NCBI RefSeq assembly: GCF_036014215.1
Contig: NZ_CP107921.1
Location: 1,683,501 to 1,747,500, forward strand
From: Streptomyces sp. NBC_00440
Lineage (GTDB): Bacteria; Actinomycetota; Actinomycetes; Streptomycetales; Streptomycetaceae
Direction: 5' to 3'
DNA length: 64,000 bases
Each line of letters begins with the position of its first letter. Within the stretch, counting starts at the first letter, position 1. Below the pieces are notes generated by a model that worked only from the letters and a program-made list of their open reading frames with translations, was not told the origin of the DNA and ran no database searches. The position numbers were made by a program, and so were the translations under genes. This document shows positions 1-8,154 of the stretch, piece after piece.

Positions 1-630
1 ATCGGCGCCGCCCTTCAGGTCGTCCAGCCGGCCCTGGCCGATGGCGATCACGACGGAGTCCGCCGATGCGGGCATCAGCTGCTCCAGCTCAAGCCCGAAC
101 CTGACGTTGTCGACCACGAGGACCAGGCGTCTGCCCTGAGTGCGGGCCCAGTACTGCCGACGGCGCCCGGCGTACGCCGGTTCCACCCAGTCCGGCCGCA
201 CGCCCAGCGAGCGGAGCAGCTCTCCCAGGACCTCGGCTGTCTCGACGCCGCCGTCCCGGCGGTGGTCGTCGAGGTCGACGAACCGCAGGGCATCAGGAAA
301 TTCCTCGGCCAGCCCCCGCGCGAGCCGCACCCCGAGCGCTGTCTTACCGACGCCGCGCAGCCCATGGACCGCTACGACGAGCGGCCGCTCCGCAGCAACT
401 CCGCCGACGGCTCGGCCCGTTCCTCTGTGTTCCTGAACCACCCTGGCCACAGAGGCCTGTTCGGTGTCCCGGTCGACGAAGTGCGCCGCGCCGGGCGGCA
501 GCTGGAACGCGGTGATCTCAGGACCTGTATCCGCACTCTGATGAAAGTGGACCTCCCCCACGCTTCCGGCCTGCACGACCGTCCCCACTCGGGCCTGCCC
601 GCTCACGCTGTTCCGCGTCTCTTCGACCAC
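1..630 (-). CDS. NB-ARC (STAND) ATPase, N-terminal 210 residues only
   Basis: The gene runs leftward off the window, so only the N-terminal part is visible. A P-loop (GLRGVGKT, residues 90-97) and a Walker B strand (LVLVVDN, 169-175) identify an NB-ARC/STAND nucleotide-binding domain, as in the NLR-like proteins common in Streptomyces. Residues 6-29 hold a short motif of the form RNxxSGxxxxGxxxQAGS, also found in the pair at 12069-14583. The start is GTG at 630; an in-frame TGA lies two codons upstream, so no longer start is possible in this frame. A -10 box (TAGAGT) ends six bases before the GTG, so the mRNA is probably leaderless. What follows the ATPase domain (TPR, WD40 or an effector) cannot be seen. 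Confidence 0.8.
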   Translation of the reverse strand, partial: MVEETRNSVSGQARVGTVVQAGSVGEVHFHQSADTGPEITAFQLPPGAAHFVDRDTEQASVARVVQEHRGTGRAVGGVAAERPLVVAVHGLRGVGKTALGVRLARGLAEEFPDALRFVDLDDHRRDGGVETAEVLGELLRSLGVRPDWVEPAYAGRRRQYWARTQGRRLVLVVDNVRFGLELEQLMPASADSVVIAIGQGRLDDLKGGAD

Positions 631-636
631 GTGTCA

Positions 637-659
637 ACTCTATGCAGTACCACTGACAT
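637..659 (-). promoter_or_regulatory. Putative RecA-NDp/PafBC-type promoter, leaderless
   Basis: On the minus strand the sequence reads ATGTCAGTG, eight bases, then TAGAGT, six bases before the GTG start of the NB-ARC gene. This fits the mycobacterial LexA-independent DNA-damage promoter consensus TTGTCRGTG-N8-TANNNT at all defined positions except the first T. No separate conventional -35 box is visible. Confidence 0.55.
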
Positions 660-690
660 TGGGGTGCTCCGCCAGGGGAAGTAATGGGCC

Positions 691-1224
691 ATGACGGATC
701 GCCCGCTGCTGCTGATCGACGTGGATGGCCCCCTCAACCCGTACTCCGCCCGGCTCGCCCGCCTGCGCGGATACACGGCCCACCGCTTCCACCCGGCGAA
801 CTGGCTCGCGCGCCAGACACCGGGTTCCCGGGCCCACCGGCGCGGCCTGTGCGTGCGGCTCCATCCGGAGCACGGCGCCCGCCTCACCGCCCTCCCCTTC
901 GAACTCGTGTGGGCGACCACCTGGATGCACGAGGCGAACGAGATGATCGCCCCGGCCATCGGCCTGCCGCGCGCCCTTCCGGTCATCGAATGGCCCGAGC
1001 TCTTCGCGACGGATCCCGACGGGCTCTACTGGAAGACCCGCCCACTCCTGGAGTGGGCCGCGGGCCGCCCCTTCGCCTGGGTGGACGACATGATCACGGA
1101 CCTGGACACGGCTCATGTCACGACACACCATGACGCGCCGTCGCTCCTCCTGCGGATAGCCCCCCGACACGGCTTGCGGGAGAGGGACTTCACCACTCTG
1201 ACCGACTGGTCGAAGTCATTGTGA
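691..1224 (+). CDS. HAD-like hydrolase domain protein
   Basis: This is a 177-residue soluble protein with HAD-superfamily motifs: motif I LLLIDVDGPLNPY near the N-terminus (DVDG in place of DxDx[TV]), a central WATTWMHEAN segment, and WVDDMITDLD as the acidic motif. The pattern resembles the small HAD family of Streptomyces related to the HAD domain of the 'Swiss army knife' RNA-repair proteins (HAD_SAK type). The substrate is unknown. The ATG at 691 follows a purine-rich stretch (AGGGGAAG) at a usable distance. The gene stands alone: the divergent NB-ARC gene starts 60 bases away, and downstream lie hairpins and the helR regulatory region. The fold is fairly sure; the catalytic function is inferred. 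Confidence 0.8.
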   Translation: MTDRPLLLIDVDGPLNPYSARLARLRGYTAHRFHPANWLARQTPGSRAHRRGLCVRLHPEHGARLTALPFELVWATTWMHEANEMIAPAIGLPRALPVIEWPELFATDPDGLYWKTRPLLEWAAGRPFAWVDDMITDLDTAHVTTHHDAPSLLLRIAPRHGLRERDFTTLTDWSKSL

Positions 1225-1260
1225 CGCCGGGGCCACGCCCGTGACGCCGGGGGCCACGCC

Positions 1261-1291
1261 CCGCTCGGGAGGCTGAGCCTCTCCCGAGCGG
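1261..1291 (+). terminator. Hairpin after the HAD-like gene
   Basis: A perfect 11-bp inverted repeat, CCGCTCGGGAG / CTCCCGAGCGG, encloses a 9-base loop, 37 bases after the HAD stop codon. There is no T-run, which is usual for Streptomyces terminators. Confidence 0.6.
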
Positions 1292-1312
1292 ACGGCGGGA
1301 GGCAAAACAAAA

Positions 1313-1339
1313 GGCAAGGAGGGTTACCCACTCCTTGCC
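1313..1339. terminator. Second hairpin, T-rich on the minus-strand side
   Basis: GGCAAGGAG / CTCCTTGCC forms a perfect 9-bp stem with a 9-base loop. Read on the minus strand it is followed by TTTTGTTTT, a near-canonical intrinsic terminator; on the plus strand it is followed by ACTTTTAATTT. It probably insulates the RAE/helR promoter region on both sides. Confidence 0.6.
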
Positions 1340-1362
1340 ACTTTTAATTTATAGCGCACTGG

Positions 1363-1381
1363 GGGGCTTGCGGCAAGGCCC
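1363..1381 (+). promoter_or_regulatory. Rifamycin-associated element (RAE) upstream of helR
   Basis: The 19-base imperfect inverted repeat GGGGCTTGCGGCAAGGCCC matches the RAE described upstream of rifamycin-responsive genes in actinomycetes (identified from memory of the consensus). It embeds TTGCGG, which could serve as a -35 box. It lies 273 bases before the helR start and just downstream of the bidirectional terminator. Confidence 0.75.
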
Positions 1382-1654
1382 CGGTCGTACCGCAGAATCG
1401 TCGGCCGAGGCCGGAATCCACGGAAACAGAAAAGGAAAAGGAAACAGAAACACAAGCGCCGGTCGCGAAATGCGCCGCCGCCATGCCCGCAGTGATGCCC
1501 GCAGTGATGGCCGCCAAGCCCGCCCACTTCGTCACACCGGTCCAGAAGCCGTGCTGCGCGCGTGCTGAGCGCGGGCTGAGCACAAGGACGGCAAGGACGC
1601 GCGCAACGGCCGCGAGCCACCTCGGATCGGACCCAACAGATCGGAACCAGCGAC

Positions 1655-3823
1655 GTGAACCCTCTGCCCACCAGAGCGTTCGATCTCCCCGACCGTCTCT
1701 CCCCCAAGGCCGACCCGGCACTGATCTCCGGCGATGAGCAGCACTTCGCGGCCATCTCGGAGTGCCTCGACCAGTCGATCGCCGAGCTCTCCGCCCGCCT
1801 CGATGCCGAGCGCAGGGCGCCCGGCGGCATCGGCCGGCAGGCGATGGACCGGGACATGGAGATCCACCGGCTGACCGCCCGATTGCGCACACTGCGCCGT
1901 TTCGGCCTGGATCTCTGCCTCGGGCACATGGTCGGCGCCGACAGCGCCGACCCGGTGTACGTCGGACGCCTCGGCCTCAAGGACAGCGCGGGCCGCCGGC
2001 TGCTGCTCGACTGGCGCTCCCCCGCGGCCGAGCCGTTCTTCGGAGCCACCCACGCCAACCCGATGGGCCTGGCGAGCCGCCGCAGATATCGCTGGACGGA
2101 CGGTCTCATCAGCGACTACTGGGACGAGGTGTTCACCTCGGACGGGTTTGCCGGCCATGCCGCGCTCGACGACCAGTCCGCCTTCATCGCCGGCCTGGGC
2201 GCCCATCGGTCGCCACGGATGCGAGACGTACTCAGCACCATCCAGGCCGATCAGGACGCCATCATCCGCGCGGGATCCCGCGGCGCGCTCGTCGTCGACG
2301 GCGGCCCGGGTACCGGAAAGACCGTCGTCGCTCTGCATCGCTCCGCCTACCTCCTCTACTCCGACCCCCACCTCGGTCATCACCGGGGCGGCGTGCTGTT
2401 CGTCGGTCCGCACCAGCCGTACCTGGGGTACGTCGCCGACGTCCTCCCCAGCCTCGGAGAGGAGGGCGTGCAGACCTGCACGCTGCGGGACCTCGTCGCC
2501 GAGGGGGCCGCGGCAGGGACCGAGACCGACCCGGGCGTGGCCCTCCTGAAGTCGTCCGCGGACCTGGTCGGGGCGGTCGAGACGGCCGTCAGGTTCTACG
2601 AGGAGCCGCCCGCCAAGGGCATGACGGTCACGACCCACTGGTCCGACATCTGGCTGAGCGCCGACGACTGGGCCGTCGCGTTCGAAGCAGCGGAACCGGG
2701 CACTCCGCACAACGAGGCGCGCGACCAGGTCCGGGAGGAGCTGCTCACGATCCTGGCGGACAAGGTGGTCAGGACCGACCAGCACGACGACGGCGATGTA
2801 CCGGCCGAACTGCTCCGCAAGTCGCTGCCGCAGGACCGCGAGCTGCTCACCGCCTTCGACCGCGCATGGCCACTGCTCGAAGCGGCTGACATCGTCGGAG
2901 ACCTGTGGTCGGTGCCCGCCTATCTGCGGATGTGCGCCCCCTGGCTCGGCCCCGACGACGTCCGGCGGCTGCAGCGCGCGGACGCCCAGGCCTGGACGGT
3001 GTCCGACCTGCCGCTCCTGGACGCGGCACGGCAGCGGCTCGGCGACCCGGAGGCGTCACGGCGCGAGCACCGGCACAACGCCGCCGTCGCCGCCGAACGC
3101 GAGCAGATGGCCATGGTCGTCGACACCCTGCTCGACGCGGACGACGACGGTGAAGGTGTGCTGACGATGCTGCGCGGACAGGACATCAAGGACAGCCTGG
3201 TCGACGAGACCGCACGGCCCGGCGCCGAACCGGACCTGCTCGCAGGACCGTTCGCACATGTCGTCGTGGACGAGGCGCAGGAGCTGACCGACGCGGAGTG
3301 GCAGATGCTGCTGCTCCGGTGCCCGTCCCGGAGCTTCACCGTCGTCGGGGACCGCGCCCAGGCCAGGCACGGGTTCACGGAGCCGTGGCGGGAACGGCTC
3401 GAACGGGTCGGGCTCGACCGGATCAGCCTGGCCTCCCTGAGCGTCAACTACCGGACGCCGGAAGAAATCATGACGGAAGCCGAGCCGGTCATCCGGGCCG
3501 CGCTCCCGGACGCCAACGTCCCGGCCTCCATCCGCAGCACCGGGGTCCCCGTAGTACACGGATCCGCCGCGGATCTGGCAGCGGTCCTCGACACCTGGCT
3601 CGCCGCACAGGCCGAGGGAATCGCGTGCGTCATCGGCGATCCCGCGTTCCGGTCGACGTCCCGTGTCCGGTCGCTGACCCCGGAGCTGTCGAAGGGCCTC
3701 GAATTCGACCTGGTCGTCCTGATCGACCCGGAGACGTTCGGTGAGGGCATCGAAGGAGCTGTCGACCGCTATGTCGCGATGACCCGGGCCACCCGGCAAC
3801 TGGTCATCCTCACCAGCCCCTGA
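1655..3823 (+). CDS. helR: HelR, HelD-like RNA polymerase recycling ATPase
   Basis: The 722-residue UvrD/PcrA-like superfamily 1 ATPase is of the HelD/HelR class. HelR proteins bind core RNA polymerase, displace rifamycins from it and give rifamycin tolerance. The N-terminal arm (about 1-150) contains the charged stretch RQAMDRDMEIHRLTARLR. Walker A (GGPGTGKT) is at 216-223, Walker B (VVVDEAQELTD) near 535-545, a motif IV-like NYRTPEEI near 598, and the C-terminal motifs KGLEFDLVVL and YVAMTRATRQLVIL follow. A motif between the Walker boxes that would make it a processive UvrD helicase is not obvious. The start is GTG at 1655 with a weak ribosome binding site. The RAE 273 bases upstream supports HelR over a generic HelD. 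Confidence 0.88.
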   Translation: MNPLPTRAFDLPDRLSPKADPALISGDEQHFAAISECLDQSIAELSARLDAERRAPGGIGRQAMDRDMEIHRLTARLRTLRRFGLDLCLGHMVGADSADPVYVGRLGLKDSAGRRLLLDWRSPAAEPFFGATHANPMGLASRRRYRWTDGLISDYWDEVFTSDGFAGHAALDDQSAFIAGLGAHRSPRMRDVLSTIQADQDAIIRAGSRGALVVDGGPGTGKTVVALHRSAYLLYSDPHLGHHRGGVLFVGPHQPYLGYVADVLPSLGEEGVQTCTLRDLVAEGAAAGTETDPGVALLKSSADLVGAVETAVRFYEEPPAKGMTVTTHWSDIWLSADDWAVAFEAAEPGTPHNEARDQVREELLTILADKVVRTDQHDDGDVPAELLRKSLPQDRELLTAFDRAWPLLEAADIVGDLWSVPAYLRMCAPWLGPDDVRRLQRADAQAWTVSDLPLLDAARQRLGDPEASRREHRHNAAVAAEREQMAMVVDTLLDADDDGEGVLTMLRGQDIKDSLVDETARPGAEPDLLAGPFAHVVVDEAQELTDAEWQMLLLRCPSRSFTVVGDRAQARHGFTEPWRERLERVGLDRISLASLSVNYRTPEEIMTEAEPVIRAALPDANVPASIRSTGVPVVHGSAADLAAVLDTWLAAQAEGIACVIGDPAFRSTSRVRSLTPELSKGLEFDLVVLIDPETFGEGIEGAVDRYVAMTRATRQLVILTSP

Positions 3824-3953
3824 CACCGGCCCGTCTCCCTCGCACCGGCCGCACGAACACCTCGCCCCGGCCGGACGAATGCTCTGCACCGGCGGGACGA
3901 ACACCCGATTTCGCCCGTCCCCACCACCCCGGTTCACCATGTGCAACGGGGGG

Positions 3954-3982
3954 TTGACCACTCCCCCGCTGCCTCGTACGGT
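3954..3982 (+). promoter_or_regulatory. Promoter of the sugar ABC operon
   Basis: TTGACC (3954-3959), a 17-base spacer and TACGGT (3977-3982) form a good housekeeping-type promoter about 80 bases before the binding-protein start. Confidence 0.65.
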
Positions 3983-3996
3983 GCTCCCACCTCGAA

Positions 3997-4012
3997 GGTG
4001 TATCGATTAACC
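3997..4012 (+). promoter_or_regulatory. Candidate LacI-type operator
   Basis: GGTGTATCGATTAACC is an imperfect palindrome with a central CG (GGTnnATC/GATnnACC), typical of LacI/GalR operators. It lies just downstream of the expected transcription start. The likely ligand is the LacI regulator encoded at 7141-8136 in the same operon. Confidence 0.4.
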
Positions 4013-4060
4013 ACCTGCCGGGTGCCCACTCCCCTGCTCCCCCGTAGGAGGCCGCACGCC

Positions 4061-5353
4061 GTGCGTTCCATGCTGAATCGCCGTGGGTTCATCTCCGCGG
4101 GTGCGGCCGTCGCCGCCGGTGTCGCCGTGCCCGGTCTTTCCGGGTGCGGGATGCTCGGAGGGGACGAGTCCGACCCCGACACCCTGGTCGTCCACAGTTC
4201 GCTGGGCGGCACCGCGCCCGGCTCCGCGACCTTCCGGGCCGTGCTCGACATGTTTCGCAAGGAGAACCCGGGACTCAAGGTCAAGACCCTGATCAACGGG
4301 GACGAGTTGGGACAGGTCTACGAGACGTCGCGGCTGGCGCACAAAGAGGCCGACGTCGTCATGGTCAACCTCTACGACAAGACCGTTTCCTGGACCGAAC
4401 TCGGCGCCACGGTGACCGTCAGCGGCTATCTCGACGACTGGGACCTGCGCAAGCGCATCCTGCCCGCCGCGCTCGCCGAGTGGACCGACGAGAAGGGCCG
4501 GCTCCGCGCCCTCCCGTACATCGCGAGCAACTGGCCCGTCGCCTTCAACCGCGGCCTGATGCGGAAGGCAGGCGTCGAGGACATCCCGCTCACCGGGGAC
4601 GCGCTGATCGCCGCGGCCAGGAAACTCCGCGCGAAGGGCACCGCCCCCGTCACCATCGGCGGCAACGACTGGACGGGGCAGAAGCTCCTCGCCCAGATCA
4701 TCCAGTCCTTCCTGACCGCCGACCAGGCCAAGAAGCTCTACGCCACCGGCGACTTCAGCGGGATCAAGGGCGCACGGGAAGGCATCGAGTACTTCGTCGA
4801 GCTGCGGGACGCCGGTGTCTTCACCGACAAGGCCCAGGGGCTCACCACCGACTCGATGACGACGCAGTTCAACACCGGGGCGGCCGCCATGCAGTCGGCG
4901 ATGTCCTCCGCGCTCGCCCGCGTTCCTGACAACGTTGCCAGCCAGACGGATGTCGGCGGCTGGCCGCTGCCTCCCGGCGCTGTGCACGACAAGCCGACCA
5001 TCCTGCGGACCTTCACCGTCTCCGGTTTCTGGGTCAGCCCCAACGGCACCAGGAAGATCGAGACCGTCGAGAAGTTCGTCCGCTTCATGTACCGGCCGGA
5101 GGTCGTCAGCCGGTTCGTATCGGAGGGCGGCCGGGACATGGCGGTACGGACGGACACCCTGAGCGACACGTTCCCGCTGGTCGCCAAGGCACAGCAACTG
5201 GGCAGCAGCGTCAGCCAGGTGGTGCTGCCCGACCTCTACGTACCGCCGTCGGCCGTCCAGCCGATGATCCAGGCCACCAGCACCGCCTTCACCCCGGGCG
5301 TCAGCTCCCGCCGTATTCTCTCCGCGCTCCAGGGCGCGTACCGCAACGCCTGA
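4061..5353 (+). CDS. Sugar ABC transporter substrate-binding lipoprotein
   Basis: The 430-residue extracellular solute-binding protein (family 1 type) captures a sugar or oligosaccharide for the two permeases downstream. The N-terminus has a twin-arginine signal (NRRGFISAG) ending in the lipobox LSGC, so Cys29 should be lipidated after Tat export. The GTG start at 4061 is chosen because AGGAGG lies at 4046-4051; an ATG three codons later is the alternative. Upstream in-frame codons lack a ribosome binding site and would bury the signal peptide. The gene heads a tightly packed operon (12 bases to the next gene). The substrate cannot be read from sequence; the GH-A glycosidase at the operon end suggests a plant or glycoprotein oligosaccharide. 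Confidence 0.9.
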   Translation: MRSMLNRRGFISAGAAVAAGVAVPGLSGCGMLGGDESDPDTLVVHSSLGGTAPGSATFRAVLDMFRKENPGLKVKTLINGDELGQVYETSRLAHKEADVVMVNLYDKTVSWTELGATVTVSGYLDDWDLRKRILPAALAEWTDEKGRLRALPYIASNWPVAFNRGLMRKAGVEDIPLTGDALIAAARKLRAKGTAPVTIGGNDWTGQKLLAQIIQSFLTADQAKKLYATGDFSGIKGAREGIEYFVELRDAGVFTDKAQGLTTDSMTTQFNTGAAAMQSAMSSALARVPDNVASQTDVGGWPLPPGAVHDKPTILRTFTVSGFWVSPNGTRKIETVEKFVRFMYRPEVVSRFVSEGGRDMAVRTDTLSDTFPLVAKAQQLGSSVSQVVLPDLYVPPSAVQPMIQATSTAFTPGVSSRRILSALQGAYRNA

Positions 5354-5365
5354 GGAGGCAACCCC

Positions 5366-6292
5366 ATGACGATGACCTCGTCCGTCAGGCCCGCCTCCCG
5401 GCAGGCCGTCCCACCCGCCGCGCGGCGCGAGCGGCGCGGTCCGCGCACCACGATCCTCGCGCTGCCCGCCCTCGTCTGGTATCTGGTCTTCATGGTCGGG
5501 CCGATGGTCGCGATCTTCGTGATCGCCGCCCTGCACTGGCCCGGCATGCTCCAGCCGACGTCCTTCGCCGGGGCGGGCAACTTCCAGGCGCTCTTCGACG
5601 ATCCGGTCTTCTGGCAGGCCGTGCGCAACACCGGTCTCCAGATGGTCATCGCGCTTCCGGTGATGATCGTCTGCGCCTACATGGTCGGGTACTACGTCGC
5701 CCAGAAGCCGCCGGGCCACAAGGTGATCCGCTATCTGCTGTTCGTCCCCGGGCTCATCTCCACCCCGGCCAAGGCCATGGTCTTCTACGCCGCACTCTCC
5801 CCGGACGGCCTGGTCAACGGCGCCCTGAAGTCCGTCGGCCTCGGATCGGTGACCGACGCCTGGCTCGCCAATCCCGACACCGCGCTCTACTGCCTGATCG
5901 CCCTGGACGTCTGGGCCGGAATCGGGTTCACCGCCGTCCTCTTCGCCGCGCGGCTCGACAGCGTGCCCGAGGAGATCGGCGAGGCGGCGCAGCTGGACGG
6001 GGCCGGGCACTGGCGCGCCATGTGGCGCATCCACTTCCCGGTCATCAAGGAGTACGTCGGTGTCGTCACGATGCTCCAGTTCCTCTGGACGCTCTTCGGC
6101 TCCGCGCAGCAGGTGCTGCTGCTGACCCAGGGCGGCCCCGCCAACTCCTCGACCACGCTGTCCTTCCTCGTCTACGAGAAGGCCTTCATGGAGAGCGACC
6201 TCGGCTACAGCCAGGCCGTCGGTGTGGTCCTCTTCCTCGCGGGGCTCGCCGGGCTGCTCGCCATCCGCCGCGTCTTCCGCCAGAGTTACTGA
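5366..6292 (+). CDS. Sugar ABC transporter permease (MalF/UgpA type)
   Basis: The 308-residue inner-membrane protein has a positively charged N-terminus, about six hydrophobic segments, and the EAA loop signature EEIGEAAQLDGAGHWRAMWR (about residues 205-224) that docks the ATPase. GAGGAGG precedes the ATG at 5366. It pairs with the permease at 6308 to form the channel. No ATPase gene is present. Streptomyces sugar importers of this class normally share the distant MsiK ATPase, so that partner is inferred. Confidence 0.92.
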   Translation: MTMTSSVRPASRQAVPPAARRERRGPRTTILALPALVWYLVFMVGPMVAIFVIAALHWPGMLQPTSFAGAGNFQALFDDPVFWQAVRNTGLQMVIALPVMIVCAYMVGYYVAQKPPGHKVIRYLLFVPGLISTPAKAMVFYAALSPDGLVNGALKSVGLGSVTDAWLANPDTALYCLIALDVWAGIGFTAVLFAARLDSVPEEIGEAAQLDGAGHWRAMWRIHFPVIKEYVGVVTMLQFLWTLFGSAQQVLLLTQGGPANSSTTLSFLVYEKAFMESDLGYSQAVGVVLFLAGLAGLLAIRRVFRQSY

Positions 6293-6307
6293 TCGGAGCC
6301 CGACCCC

Positions 6308-7144
6308 ATGGCCACCATGAAGTTCAGAAAGTCCTGGCTCCCCGCGCACATTCTGGTGTGGGCGTACGCCGTCCTGCTCGCCGTCCCGCTGTACTACTTC
6401 CTGGCGTCGGCGTTCAAGTCCAACGAGGCCATCTTCGCCCACCCGCTCGCCCCTCCGACGTCGTTCGGGTTCGGGAACTTCCGTACCGCGTTCGAGAGCG
6501 CCGATCTGGGGATGGCGATCCTCAACTCCGGGATCGTCACGGTGTTCTCGCTGGCCCTGACGCTGGGGCTCGCCATACCCGCGGCGTTCGCGCTGGCCCG
6601 CGCGCGGGGCCGGGCCGGCGCCGCCATCGAGCGGATCTTCTCGCTCGGCTTCCTCATCCCCACCTTCGCCGCCCTCTTCCCCACCTTCCTGCTCTCCGCT
6701 GCCACCGGGCTCTTCCACACCCGGCTGTTCATGGTGCTGTTCCTGCCGGCCACCGCGATGCCGCTGTCGGTGGTGATCCTCATCCAGTTCATGCGGACCA
6801 TCCCGCCGGAGATGGAGGAGGCCGCCCGGATCGACGGCGCGTCGACCTTCGGCGTACTGCGGCACATCTACACCCCGATGTGTATGCCGGGCATCGCGAC
6901 GGTGCTGCTGCTGAACTTCCTGACCTTCTGGAACGAGTACCTGTACTCGCTGATCATCATCGGCCCGGACCCGGACCTGCGGACCATCCAGGTCGCTCTG
7001 CCCACCCTCAAATCGCAGATCGGCACCGACTACGGCATCCTCACGGCCGGCACGATCCTCACCCTCGTCCCGGTCTGGATCATGTACACGTTGCTGCAGA
7101 AGCGAATGCAACAGGCCCTGGTCAGCGGCGCGGTGAAGATGTGA
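6308..7144 (+). CDS. Sugar ABC transporter permease (MalG/UgpE type)
   Basis: The 278-residue permease is the second half of the importer, with about six membrane segments and the EAA motif PPEMEEAARIDGASTFGVLR at roughly residues 161-180. It starts 15 bases after the first permease. Its stop codon overlaps the start of the LacI gene by four bases (GTGA), so the regulator is translationally coupled to it. Confidence 0.92.
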   Translation: MATMKFRKSWLPAHILVWAYAVLLAVPLYYFLASAFKSNEAIFAHPLAPPTSFGFGNFRTAFESADLGMAILNSGIVTVFSLALTLGLAIPAAFALARARGRAGAAIERIFSLGFLIPTFAALFPTFLLSAATGLFHTRLFMVLFLPATAMPLSVVILIQFMRTIPPEMEEAARIDGASTFGVLRHIYTPMCMPGIATVLLLNFLTFWNEYLYSLIIIGPDPDLRTIQVALPTLKSQIGTDYGILTAGTILTLVPVWIMYTLLQKRMQQALVSGAVKM

Positions 7145-8136
7145 GCCCGGCTCCGGCGGCCGGCTCCCGGCCCACGATCAAGGACGTCGCCGCGCAGGCC
7201 GGGGTCTCCACGGCGGCCGTGTCCAAGGTCTTCAACAACACCGGCCGGATCTCCGAGCCGACCCGGCGCCGCGTCCTGGAGACGGCCGGGCGGCTCGGCT
7301 GGTCGCCGAGCGCGTCGGCGAGCGCGCTGCGCAGGGCCCGTACGCACACGGTCGCGATGGTCGTACGCCGCCCCACCGACGTTCTCGGCACCGACCTGCA
7401 CTTCTCCGAGCTGATCACCGGGCTGGAGAGCGAGCTGTCGCCGCGCGGGTACGGGCTGCTGCTGCATCTGACCGGCGATGTGCGCGAGGAGACCGCGCTG
7501 TACGAACGCCTCGCCGCCGAGGGCCGGGTCGACGGGGCCGTGCTGACCGAGCACCGGGCCGACGACCCGCGCCCGCCGCTGCTCGAACGGCTCGGGCTGC
7601 CCGCGGTCCTGCTGGGCACGGCGCACGGCAGCGGAGTCAGCGAGGCGGTCCGCCATCTGCTGGATCTGGGACACCGGCGCATCGCCTATGTGACCGGGCC
7701 GACGGGGCTGCTGCACACGCGCTTCCGGCAGCGGGTCTTCGAGGAGACCCTGGCCGGGGCGGGCCTGGTCCCGGTCGCGGTGCTCCACACGGACTTCACC
7801 GAGGCGGCAGCCACTTCCGCCACCGAGCAGCTGCTCGCCCTCGACCCGCGGCCCACCGCCATCGTCTTCGCCAACGACTCGATGGCGGTCTGCGGCATCG
7901 GCACGGCGCAGCGCGCGGGGCTCTCCGTGCCCGCGGAACTGTCCGTCGTCGGCTATGACAACCTGCCGGTCGGCAGCTGGATCCACCCCCGGCTGACCAC
8001 GGTCGACCAGTACGTCCAGCGGGCCGGCGCGGCTGCCGCCCGGGCACTGCTCGCGCAGTGCGGCGAGGACGTACCCCCTGAACCCCTCACCGGACAACCC
8101 CGGCTCGTCGTACGCGAGTCGACCGGTCCCGTCTGA
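7141..8136 (+). CDS. LacI-family transcriptional regulator
   Basis: The 331-residue regulator has an N-terminal LacI helix-turn-helix (TIKDVAAQAGVSTAAVSKVF) and a hinge (PSASASALRRARTHTVAMVV), followed by a periplasmic-binding-protein-like sensor domain. The sensor retains the conserved HLLDLGHRRIAYV, FANDSMAVCGI and LSVVGYDNLP blocks. The GTG start at 7141 overlaps the permease stop by four bases. It sits inside the operon it probably controls, so repression would be autoregulated and relieved by the imported sugar or a breakdown product. The likely operator is at 3997-4012. Confidence 0.93.
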   Translation: MSPAPAAGSRPTIKDVAAQAGVSTAAVSKVFNNTGRISEPTRRRVLETAGRLGWSPSASASALRRARTHTVAMVVRRPTDVLGTDLHFSELITGLESELSPRGYGLLLHLTGDVREETALYERLAAEGRVDGAVLTEHRADDPRPPLLERLGLPAVLLGTAHGSGVSEAVRHLLDLGHRRIAYVTGPTGLLHTRFRQRVFEETLAGAGLVPVAVLHTDFTEAAATSATEQLLALDPRPTAIVFANDSMAVCGIGTAQRAGLSVPAELSVVGYDNLPVGSWIHPRLTTVDQYVQRAGAAAARALLAQCGEDVPPEPLTGQPRLVVRESTGPV

Positions 8137-8154
8137 TTTTCTGGAGCACTTCAC

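Larger units (their letters stand above)
1225..1654. other. 430-bp intergenic region: hairpins, RAE and helR leader
   Basis: The region holds two hairpins (1261-1291 and 1313-1339), a rifamycin-associated element (1363-1381), and a long helR leader. The leader contains a purine-rich tract (about 1418-1455, repeats of GGAAA/CAGAAA) and a short tandem repeat (ATGCCCGCAGTG from 1483, two copies). Upstream open frames exist, one starting at 1470 and one at 1483 that runs across the helR start, but neither has a clear ribosome binding site. Just after the HAD gene there is also a near-tandem GTGACGCCGGGGCCACGCC repeat. Confidence 0.6.

Noticed and set aside
1344..1541. 66-codon minus-strand frame ending at the T-rich hairpin (GLAAITAGITAGMAAAHFATGA)
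   Set aside because: It overlaps the RAE and helR leader, has no ribosome binding site before its GTG and has mixed codon use. The hairpin behind it is better explained as an insulator.
4007..7111. A 1034-codon open frame on the minus strand across the sugar operon
   Set aside because: It is a high-GC mirror of three clear ABC genes; its product is Arg/Gly/His/Glu-rich with no domain.
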